DNA from: Bactericera cockerelli
Taxonomy: Eukaryota > Arthropoda > Insecta > Hemiptera > Triozidae
DNA length: 64,000 nucleotides
Assembly: GCA_024516035.1 (NCBI GenBank)
Contig: JAMCCL010000147.1
Location: 1 to 64,000 of the forward strand
Reading direction: 5' to 3'
Part shown: positions 55,876 to 64,000 of the stretch, piece after piece
Layout of the letters: every line of letters starts with the position of its first letter
Numbering within the stretch: position 1 is the stretch's first letter
The notes under the pieces: model-generated
Database searches by the model: none
The model's input: only the letters and a program-made list of their open reading frames with translations
What the model was told of the DNA's origin: nothing
Translations under genes and position numbers: made by a program

Positions 55876-56394
55876 ATATCCCCCAAAAAACACTACGTGT
55901 AAAAATAGTCGTCAAGTGTTGGAATGATTAAAAAGAACTGATATCAAAAACGTCAATTTTCTATGTGTTGAAGGAATTATTTTTCACGTAATAAGTCTCT
56001 TGATAATTCAACCAAAATAATAGCCTCACAACAACAATACACCTTTGAGCAAACTTCGATTTGGTAATTTGAGAATTTAACCAAAAAATAGCCACACAAG
56101 AAAACAATTCTCTTGTAAGAACAATGGTTCTGTTATTATGCAACATTGTTCTTACAAGAACATTGTTTTCTTGTGTGGCTATTTTTTGGTTAAATTCTCA
56201 AATTACCAAATCGAAGTTTGCTCAAAGGTGTATTGTTGTTGTGAGGCTATTATTTTGGTTGAATTATCAAGAGACTTATTACGTGAAAAATAATTCCTTC
56301 AACACATAGAAAATTGACGTTTTTGATATCAGTTCTTTTTAATCATTCCAACACTTGACGACTATTTTTACACGTAGTGTTTTTTGGGGGATAT
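55876..56394. mobile_element. Near-perfect palindrome 2 (519 bp)
   Basis: The left arm 55876-56126 and right arm 56144-56394 are 251 bp each, around a 17-bp spacer. Both start with ATATCCCCCAAAAAACACTA when read inward. The translated frames of the two arms are identical over their last 50 residues, so identity is very high. A cruciform-forming fold-back (MITE-like) element of recent origin; no transposase and no target duplication is clear. Confidence 0.9.
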
Positions 56395-57656
56395 TCACAA
56401 CTTTGCAAACCTCCTTGCTGCACCGTGTCCGCAAAATATAATATGAAGGGAATTTGCAAAACTGGAAATTGTTGAAAATATTTTCCACGTAGGCGAATTA
56501 AATTTTATTGCTTTTCATTGGTTTCCATTTTTAAAAATGCCTGGTTAACCACAGTTAGGTCAAGAGGATCGATAAACATTCTATAATATATTATAATGTG
56601 TTGAATATGTACATATTTACTATATTATATATAATATATAAACTATCATTTATTTAATGTATATGGCCGACTGGCCGTTCGACACAGATGGAAAATTTTC
56701 CCATGACTTTAATTGGGGCTCTGTTTACCCTTCTACCACTTGTCCGTCATTTGGGAGAGTAGTTTACTGTTTATTCTGTGGACACTTGCCTACTATTTGG
56801 CAAAGTTCATTTTGTTTTCTTATCCTTAGTTATCCTTTTCCTCTTTGTATTTCTTTGTTTTCTCTTTTTTTTTGTGCTGAAGTTCTTTTTCTGATGGTCA
56901 TATCACAGCGGTTGTGTTTCTGTTCATTCACCGATTAGCTTTCTGGTTAAACCTTTATATTACTTCCACGAATCTCATAGGTGAGATTCTACGTCTATTG
57001 TGTAGTGCCTGAATTCGATATTTATAATTATTGCTGAAGAGTGAAGATGTATGGAACCAAAACCAAGATGTTCTTCAATCCATATCCTTTTTTCCTTTCC
57101 ATGCTTGAAATTGTTTTGCTTCAGTAAGCTGTTGGAAACTGGTGTGTTGAATTTACGGTCTCAACTACCGGCCGTATGTTTTATTATAATTTATTTGGTC
57201 TTTCGACTTTTATTTTGTTATTTGGGAATGGGAAGGTATTGTGTTTTTTTAAAAGATATCATTCATATATTATTTATTTTGTAAACTGACTTACTTTATA
57301 GTGACTAGCACCTAGAATACCATGATTATGTGTTCAACAAAGTGCCTCCAATCAGTTCGTTGGTGTGCTGCTTGTATCCAATTGGTGGAATTGATTTTCA
57401 TCCGTTCAATACTACTTATTTTAAAATTATCAACTATATCTGGCTCATTTCATTATTATAAAATTTCTCCTTGTTTCCATTGTTGCTTCTGATATTCTAT
57501 CCTTCCTTTCTATCTGTTTTCTCTTCTTCTTGTCTATACAATTTCATTATTATCCTTCCCGGTAGCTCATTGGTAAAGTCGGCACTATCCAAAGATTCCA
57601 GAAGACAAGTTATCCTCCCATTTGGGAATTTTACCATAATTATAATATTACGTATT
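56395..57656. other. Unannotated intron stretch
   Basis: ORFs 56657-56938 and 57051-57284 show no recognised domain. AT microsatellite-like sequence near 56580-56640. Confidence 0.35.
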
Positions 57657-57731
57657 GGGCTTACTGCTGGAATAATGGGACTTAAAAGTCCTAATCGGGC
57701 AGTATAAATGAGGCGATATTATTATTATTGA
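57657..57731 (+). repeat. LINE-type 3' tail (TAATCGG family), copy 3
   Basis: TTACTGCTGGAATAATGGGA, then AGTCCTAATCGGGCAGTATA and GGCGATATTATTATTATTG. It ends directly against a SINE. Confidence 0.65.
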
Positions 57732-57900
57732 AGTCATCGTGGCCGAGTGAGTTAGCGCGCTAGGTATTGCACTCACAGTGACCTGGGTTCGATCCCCAGC
57801 GGGGCAGGATTTTTGCTGCTGTGTTCGGGGTCCACTCATACCTCGAGAGGAAAAATGAGTACCTGCTTTAATGTGAGCACTTGAGCAGCGACCAGTGGCG
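57732..57900 (+). mobile_element. SINE family D, full-length copy
   Basis: AAGTCATCGTGGCCGAGTGA head (A box) and GGGTTCGATCCCCAGCGGGG (B box), followed by GGGGTCCACTCATACCTCGA and AAAAATGAGTACCTGCTTTA. Reference copy for 47455 and 22888. Confidence 0.85.
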
Positions 57901-58029
57901 GAATTATAGACAAGAATAAGATATTAGGATATTAATAGATATGGAAAAAGACCTATAGGTAATTCTTTGCTATCAGCCTATCAACTGAATTTTTTGATAT
58001 AATAACACAAAGAAGCACATTATTAATTA
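57901..58029. other. Spacer
   Basis: No feature recognised. Confidence 0.4.
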
Positions 58030-58074
58030 TATATTTCTCTTTCCGGTTTATACCTCACTTTCCTTGTTCCTCTT

Positions 58075-58117
<43 letters not shown>

Positions 58118-58560
58118 CTTACTTCACCTCTTTCTGGATCTTTTGACTACATCAGTCTCTTCATCTTGCTCCCTCTTATTCCTTTCACCCCCTTTCTCTG
58201 TGACTCCTTGCTTGTTCCTAATTTTATTCCTACATTTTCTTCTTCATAATGTCTTCTCTGCTGATTCTTCTTTTTCTTTCTTTCTTATTTCTCTGTGTAC
58301 TTTCCTCTTTTCATTATCTCTTTATGTTTCTCTCCCTCATCTTCTATTTCTCTTTCATCTTTATCTCCCTCCCTTCAATTTATCTTTCCTCTCCCTTTCC
58401 TTTTTTCTCTCCTCTTCCCGTTATTCCTCTTCTGTCTGTATTCTCCCTCACTCTCCCACTTTTCTTTCTCTATCCCCGATAACATTTCGTCTCTCTTTAT
58501 CTCTATGCTCTCATCTTTTTGTATTATGCTACTGTGTTTTGCACTAGTTTGCACTCTTTT
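58030..58560. repeat. Polypyrimidine tract with (CT)n core
   Basis: A (CT)n run at 58076-58113 within about 500 bp of C/T-rich DNA. ORFs are low complexity. Confidence 0.75.
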
Positions 58561-58802
58561 GTGCGATCGTCTATTTCACAGACAAAGGAAAGGAAGGGAG
58601 GGCGGTCATTATTTTTGGCACAGAATTTTCACTTTTGTTTCGAAAGTTGACCGACGCCATTTTCTCTTGCCATGGATTTCCTATGGACATTGTTTCCGCG
58701 AAGGAAAAAAGATTGGTGTTGAAAATGAGCACATTGATGGCGCCAATGCAGATAGTGAGAGTCTGGTTTGAGAACTATAAGAGGGAGACCAGCAAAGCCT
58801 AA
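58561..58802. other. Unannotated intron stretch
   Basis: No gene recognised. Confidence 0.35.
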
Positions 58803-58995
58803 CTGAAGGGTGGGTGGAAGAGATTGCCACAGGCAATAACCCCGCCCTTTAGGTAGGACATTATTGTTATTTTCTTTTTTACTTATTTATTTTGTCATTT
58901 GTTTGTTTTTTTTTTTTTTTTTCTTTTCTTTTTTTCTTAATTTTATACTGTTACCATTGTACTATGTCCTCCTAATAAAGCTTTAAAAAAAAAAA
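58803..58995 (+). repeat. LINE-type 3' tail (GGAAGAGATTGCC family)
   Basis: GGGTGGGTGGAAGAGATTGC, then CACAGGCAATAACCCCGCCC, TTTAGGTAGGACATT and a T-rich run, ending CCTAATAAAGCTTTAAAAAA. Confidence 0.7.
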
Positions 58996-59034
58996 AGCCT
59001 AACCGACCGATCGGAATTTTTTTTTATTTTTATA

Positions 59035-59110
59035 TAAGTCGAGTAGTTAAGGCGCTAGTCTGATTTTCCTGGAAGCGTATGCATCCGTTGGTTTGAGCTT
59101 TGCATTCCAC
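59035..59110 (+). mobile_element. Possible SINE remnant
   Basis: TAGTTAAGGCGCTAGTCTG resembles an A box and GGTTTGAGCTTTGC a decayed B box. Confidence 0.35.
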
Positions 59111-59247
59111 CCGATTCTTAATTTAGAATGCATTCTTAATTTATTTGAGACTTACACGAATAGCTGTGACACTATAGATTATTTTGTATTTATATCATGT
59201 ACATTGTACATCCCGTATTTAACCCATTTTCCTGTTCTATGTTCCAG
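59111..59247 (+). other. Intron end with splice acceptor
   Basis: Ends in CCTGTTCTATGTTCCAG, a polypyrimidine tract and AG acceptor for the exon at 59248. Confidence 0.7.
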
Positions 59248-59358
59248 TACCTCCCCAGTACCCGGTGGTTCTGGACAAGTGGGGGCGCCAGCTCAACTCC
59301 ACCATAGGCCCCCAGCAGGAGGGGGAGGAAGTGATACTCACGTGCAGGGTTGTGGGAG
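59248..59358 (+). CDS. Sidestep-family receptor, exon starting the second Ig domain
   Basis: A 111-bp internal exon between TGTTCCAG and GTGAGT. It enters and leaves in phase 1, so it is symmetric. Joined to the 25416-25618 exon, the split codon (G|TA) gives Val and the frame reads VPPQYPVVLDKWGRQLN, then STIGPQQEGEEVILTCRVVG and a G. The V-P-P-x-x-P-V spacer after NLSVI, IGP-x-x-EG and L-x-C-x-V-x-GG are the ordered features of the start of the second Ig domain in Sidestep proteins. It acts as an extracellular adhesion module; the cysteine would pair with one in a later exon. The next exon (the W-containing strand) was not found downstream within the window. Strong GC bias compared with flanks supports coding status. 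Confidence 0.85.
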
Positions 59359-60687
59359 GTGAGTGTTCTGCCTCCATCTGTTTGTTATTCTTCTTTAAAA
59401 TAAACAGTATTAATTAAAATAAATTCTCCAAAAAAAAAAAATAATAATAATAATAAATAACTACCTATTATTAGTAGGAATATTACAAAATGGAGATTTT
59501 TTTCTGAAAATTGAACCACTTCAAAATACCTAAATCCGAATTAAAAACATAATATTAGTATTAATTATGAACTCATCAAAGTCAATTGTTATTATAGAAC
59601 ATGTGATCAGAATTCATTTCCAAACATCTATCAGGACGATATATTTCGAAAATAATGCACGAGGTAATTGAAAAAATCCTTTGAATCTGTAAAAGTTACG
59701 AATACTTGTTTTGGTTATTTTTGCAAATAGAGCACTAGGTATTAAAAAGAAGCGAGGAATGAGGTGACGAACCTACATGGCTGAACCTACATGTGACGAA
59801 TTCTTTAACAGATTCTAGGAAATTTGTACTCCTGTTATCCTGTATTTTCAAGTAAAACTCGAGATTTTGTTTCGAACGAATGAGCTTCAAGAACTTGCCA
59901 AAAAATTACATTTCTAGGAATTTCACCATACTTTACCAGGAATTCTCCACATTACGGTTTTTTGAACTTTCAGTCTGAGCTCGATTTTTTTTTATTTACC
60001 ACAGTATGAAGCTGTTATCCGGAATTCTATCAACTCCATTGGCTATTTCCTAGAAGGTTTGAAGAGTGAGGAAAATGATGTAAAGGAAAGATGATACGCA
60101 AGTAGAATGCAGTAGGGGACCTTTTTTCTTATAAGTGAAGAGAAAGCACACTACTTGCGAGCCTTGACCAGCCTCGTTTGTATGTTTCTGAAGGTTTTAG
60201 GAGGCATCAAGTCGAAGAAATCAGAAGATGTTCCTTCCAAACTAAGTTTTCTTCAGAATACTTAAAACTTCCAACATTACCTACACAAATCACCGAATCC
60301 ATTTCAAGAGAATGAGTCAATTTTTGTGAAAGACTATCAAACCGATTCGACGTAGCTTAAGCCGCTAGAGGACCAACAGCAACAACCTCAAGTATATCTG
60401 GAAAAGGTCAAGTAGGTCAAGTGAAAGTCTGTTTCCTAAAAAGCTCTTGAGCATCAGCCACTGCTCTGAACTGTTCTACTTCTCCCTACTCACCCAACTT
60501 GAACTTTTAAACAACGGGAAAAAAGCGCTGTAAGCTAAAATAAATAATGTTATAAGGAACGAAAAAAATTAATTTAAAATTTTCATAACTTTTCAATTTA
60601 AACTAAAGTCACCTGTTATTACAGTTAGAAAAGTTTTTTAAGCACAAAAGATTAAAGACTCAAGGAGGCGGATCAGTCGTCCGTTTT
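59359..60687. other. Following intron, unannotated
   Basis: AT-rich with an A run at 59430-59438. No further Ig exon with W-Y or D-x-Y-x-C pattern was recognised. Confidence 0.4.
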
Positions 60688-60975
60688 TTAACACTTTAAC
60701 TGTCGGACCATTTCATCAATACTCTCACCCAGTGCCAAAGGTGTTTTGGGGGTGTGAACAATAATGTTCCACGTAGCACAGACAAACATTTTAACCAAGC
60801 ATATCGTATGAAACTACAGTGCCGAGAGAATCTTATCATGATACAAAAAGCATTATACATGTAACTTTATTGTTACACACCAGCTCTTGAAAAGACATCT
60901 GCTGTGTAACATTAATGATCACACAAGAAATGCCAGTGTGAACATTAATGTTACGCACGGCAGTTAAAGTGTTAA
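60688..60975. mobile_element. piggyBac-like MITE 2
   Basis: Begins TTAACACTTTAACTGTCGGA and ends GGCAGTTAAAGTGTTAA, with TTAA at both edges (60688-60691 and 60972-60975). The 15-bp inverted repeat TTAACACTTTAACTG is perfect. Length is 288 bp and no ORF is present. Its ends resemble those of the copy at 24553. Confidence 0.8.
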
Positions 60976-61234
60976 CTTCAGTGTTCTGAACTCACCTTTC
61001 TGTTCTATCTGGGCGCCTTAACTCTCTGTTTTGTTTTCATACATTTCCCTAACTCTCTGTATAATTCTTTAGTCTCATTCTTCAGAGGAAACAGAATATT
61101 TTTGTACTTTCTCTCAGTTCCATAAGACTCTCTTCTATTTCTTTTGCATTTCTCTTAGTTCTCAATGCGTGTGTTTATCAACTGTCACCCTAATCAATTG
61201 ATTTTTTAATGAATGCTTGATTTTAGTTGTTGTT
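60976..61234. other. Unannotated intron stretch
   Basis: No feature recognised; C/T-rich in part. Confidence 0.35.
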
Positions 61235-61715
61235 GAAACGAGCACGGCTACAGCTGGGGGGAGTAATGGTCACCAGCCAAACTTAAGTCGAAAATTTGAC
61301 TCGTTCTGAACCAGGCGCGGCCGGTGGGAAAATGTTTCGGGGGTGGCACCACACAAACCGGACCGGGCTAAAATGGGAATTCTAGAGTATCACTTTCAGT
61401 ATCTGAAAAATTTGAGTTTGTTTACACCATGCCAATCATAAATTATGCAATAATCATCCTAGAGCTAAGACTTGAGAAAATCCTCTTTTTCGTCTGAGGG
61501 TGCTGCAGTTCCGCAGCTCCTTAGCACAGGCCGCGCCTGTTCTGAACCACATACTTTTATGTACGATCAAGCATTGTGAGAACTTAGGGTGTTTTTTATC
61601 ATGCCATTAAACCCTTGGAAAACTGCTAGCTGGCTTGTTAGGATTGACTAGTCCGTTCTCTGTTTAAGTCCTCTAACGAGATCAAACACCTCGGTCGAGG
61701 TGTGAAGAACGCCTA
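61235..61715 (+). repeat. LINE-derived repeat, copy 2, split by a hAT MITE
   Basis: Matches 25845-26035 on both sides of the inserted element, then continues with ATCAAACACCTCGGTCGAGG and GTGAAGAACGCCT, which also occurs at 24486-24520. Confidence 0.6.
61312..61539. mobile_element. hAT-type MITE, 228 bp
   Basis: Starts CAGGCGCGGCC and ends GGCCGCGCCTG, an 11-bp perfect TIR. It is flanked by the 8-bp duplication TTCTGAAC (61304-61311 and 61540-61547). CAG termini with an 8-bp target duplication are diagnostic of hAT elements. No ORF; it interrupts an older repeat. Confidence 0.9.
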
Positions 61716-61825
61716 TACAAAGGAAGAGAATGCATTTGATAAACACACCTACAGCACAATAAGTTGATTAGGCTAGTCTAGATTAATCAAACCGGTAACC
61801 GTTCAATGTGATAGGTGACCTAAGG
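61716..61825. other. Spacer
   Basis: No feature recognised. Confidence 0.4.
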
Positions 61826-62012
61826 GTTGGGTGGAAGAGATTGCCACAAGCAATAACCCCGCCTTTTAGGTAGGACATTAGCTTTTTTATCTCTCTTTTA
61901 TTCTTGTTTTTTTTGTTCAATCTATTTATTTTTTCTTTATAATTTCATTGTATTGTACTGTAATTATTGTACTTTGTCTTTACCTCATAAAGCATACTAT
62001 AATGATAATAAG
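61826..62012 (+). repeat. LINE-type 3' tail (GGAAGAGATTGCC family)
   Basis: GGGTTGGGTGGAAGAGATTG, then ACAAGCAATAACCCCGCC and TTAGGTAGGACATTAG, ending near CATAAAGCATACTATAATG with ATAATAAG. Close to the copy at 58803. Confidence 0.7.
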
Positions 62013-62235
62013 TTAATAACTATCTGTTAGGTCCTAATTCTCTGTTGTATTGTGTCTTAATTATATAAATCTGTTACATCTGAGAAGTTGACTAGATGTA
62101 CATGAATATCAGAACATACCTGGCCAGCTGTTTCGAGCTTATTTGTTCTCATTGATCAGCAGGTAATAGTTTTGAATATTACCATCAACTAACCTCTCTA
62201 CTTTAATCAGTATTCTCTCAGTACCCTAGTTTTCT

Positions 62236-62800
62236 GTTGTATTACTTCCGAGAAATTTCTAATATTAGAAATCGGAAGTATTGTGTTCCTTTTTGATTTT
62301 TTTTTATATTTTTTTACTCCGATTTCAATTTTTTTTCATATTTCTGGACATTTCATAACCTACTGAGCAACTTTGATTTTGTGTCGGGCTGTTTGTCTGT
62401 CTGTCGGTCTGTTAAAAAAATTCCTTGTAACTCGCAAATCTAAAAAACTACTTAAGGGATTTCGATGAAATTCCGTACACATATAGGAAACGTTCTGTAA
62501 ATGATATCATTTTAAATTAATCAACTTCCCACAAGCGGTTCTAGGTGAAAGAGACCATGTGTCTGATTACCTACTAACTTTTTACTTGAACGCTTATATC
62601 TCGTGAACGATACACCGGATTTTGATGAAATTTTGTAAGGTCTACGATTTGCCGATACAGAATTATTCTATGGTATTCAACCATTTAAAACAAATTTGAA
62701 GAAAATCGGCTAAGCGGTTTTTGAGATACAAGTGATTTAGTATAAAATTTCAAAATTGACATGTGTAGGTATACAATGTGAAACAATCACTGGGAAGTAT
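62236..62800 (+). mobile_element. Second hairpin-headed repeat, distant relative
   Basis: The head is the palindrome ACTTCCGAGAAATTTCTAAT and its inverse ATTAGAAATCGGAAGT, followed by ATTGTGTTCC. It then has CATATTTCTGGACA and a TTTGTCTGTCTGTCGG tetranucleotide run, as in the family at 1027. The body sequence is otherwise different, and the right end could not be placed with confidence. Confidence 0.55.
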
Positions 62801-64000
62801 TGTGTCCATAATTGGCAGTGTTTTTTCTCTGAGGCCGGAGTTATGAAACACGATTAAAGTTCACATAAGCCATACTGTCCCTCAAATCAGGCTATAGTGC
62901 AATGTGATTGATTAAAACTCCGACTTGGCTTATCCCAAAGTAAATCTTGTTTTTTACTCTGGTCCTTAGTTCTCTAGCTTTCTGTTAGATTTCTCAAAAT
63001 TCCTAGATCTATGATTTCTTTGTCTGTTGTTTTACCTTTGGCGAAAGACAAGTTCGGAAGTTTCCAATCGGACACCTGGTGGTGTTCATTACTACCGGAC
63101 GATATGCTGCACTTTCTCTCGTCTTCCTTCCTCCCTCACCACATCGTAGTGCTATGGCCGGGCGCCCCGCTAGATCCTTCTCGTCTCGTCCTCCGCTTCT
63201 CAACCTCTTAGCTCTTCTTTCATCTGATTTATCTTTATCAGAGTTCTTTGTGTTCCTGAATTGTTCAGTAGAGCGTGTCTTTCACAAGTGAGCTACGGGA
63301 TAATGAGTGGCCAGTCAATTGGAAGCGCTTTTGAGCTTGTGAAGTGAGTGGTGGCTACTGATGGTTCATCACACATCAGGAGGTTGTGGATAGCAGATTC
63401 CCAAAAGGATATCTAATGAGGTCGGAATGTGGTCTAGCCTTTACACTCTTTATGTAATAATGAGATTTAGGTATTTCTATTGAAAATTTTAGGAGTACTG
63501 ATAAAACAATACAATTTTATTCTGACTTGTTTTAGAAGGAACGAAGTATAAGTCCTGTTTTACTATGTTGGAGAAACATATGAAAAAAGGGTTTTGTAAT
63601 GTAAAGTTTGAGTGAAACAGTGTACCAGAGTGGATTTTCTGTACTATCATATCATTTTTGACTCAAGTGCATTCAATCTGAAATTTAGTATGGAGATGTG
63701 TTTCTACTGATACTGATAATCTCTGCTTTTATAAAATTTCCACGTTGCATTCATTCGAAAAATTTAACTCTAGATTGGTTACTATCTCTCAATAGCATGT
63801 TGTTGTTTCTCAGAATGGATATTTCTATCAAGGACTCTCGCACCGTCCATCTTTCTATCACAATCCACGTCCTCACGTTGATTGTCAATAAAATCATCCA
63901 CCTCATTTTCTTTTCTTTCCTTTATCCGTCTCTCCTCTCTTTCCATTCCCTCTGGCCATATCTCTTACCGATCGTATTACTGTAACAGCATCCGCAATAA
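62801..64000. other. Unannotated terminal stretch
   Basis: At 62833-62945 there is a block resembling parts of the elements at 7675 and 48160. The stretch 63118-63195 is GC- and CpG-rich compared with its surroundings, with ORFs on both strands, and none has a recognised domain. Confidence 0.4.

Larger units (their letters stand above)
25619..59247 (+). other. 33.6-kb phase-1 intron of the Sidestep-like gene
   Basis: Inferred from a GTGAGT donor at 25619 and a TGTTCCAG acceptor at 59240-59247, with reading phases that agree and protein motifs that follow on directly (NLSVI | VPPQYPV). It contains most of the repeats listed below. It is possible, though not seen, that a small alternative exon lies within it. 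Confidence 0.8.

Noticed and set aside
55961..56309. Two identical 61-codon ORFs on opposite strands
   Set aside because: They are the same arm of the 519-bp palindrome read twice; no independent coding evidence.
58143..58771. 134- and 158-codon ORFs
   Set aside because: Composition-driven frames in a C/T-rich tract.
63079..63291. Possible exon in the GC-rich patch near 63.1 kb
   Set aside because: No Ig or other domain pattern and no confident splice borders; left as unannotated.

Overview
The window is non-prokaryotic genomic DNA. It is AT-rich, full of microsatellites, minisatellites, tRNA-derived SINEs, LINE fragments and small DNA transposons, and it contains splice-bounded exons. The one host gene recognised is an immunoglobulin-superfamily receptor of the Sidestep family, which points to an insect. 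The size and repeat load of the introns suit a large insect genome such as a hemipteran, but the exact species is not shown by the sequence. Long ORFs are few; most open frames are chance frames in low-complexity DNA.

Host gene: two exons on the + strand, 25416-25618 (end of an Ig V-type domain, with YRCRADF and NLSVI) and 59248-59358 (start of the next Ig domain, with VPPQYPVVLD and LTCRVVGG). Both have AG/GTGAGT borders, and the phases match across a 33.6-kb intron (25619-59247). Everything between them, and most of what lies outside, is intronic or flanking repeat DNA.

Left part (1-25 kb): two copies of a 660-bp hairpin-headed repeat (1027, 3903) and an inverted third (10522); a fold-back mariner remnant (5696-6449); a second Tc1/mariner-type remnant (8341-8904); a nearly complete CR1-group LINE on the minus strand (12875-18330); SINEs; a 31-bp minisatellite; polypyrimidine tracts; and a TTAA-flanked MITE (24553-24856).

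The LINE is the richest element. ORF1 carries an SGNH-hydrolase (esterase) domain and a proline/histidine minisatellite. ORF2 is an uninterrupted endonuclease-reverse transcriptase. The two join through what looks like a -1 ribosomal frameshift site. A 7-bp tandem duplication breaks ORF1 in this copy.

Intron (25.6-59.2 kb): LINE C-terminal fragments, a fourth hairpin-headed repeat (32511), a whole but dead Tc1 element (33640-35233) whose catalytic Glu is Gly, paired minisatellites (44740-45550), a non-autonomous Helitron (50646-50914), a degenerate tandem array with 146-147-bp spacing (about 53130-53690), and two long palindromes side by side (55357-55720 and 55876-56394).

Right end (59.4-64 kb): a second TTAA MITE (60688-60975), a 228-bp hAT MITE nested in an older LINE-derived repeat (61312-61539), and a relative of the hairpin-headed repeat (62236 onward). 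I found no rRNA, functional tRNA, CRISPR, operon or bacterial gene.
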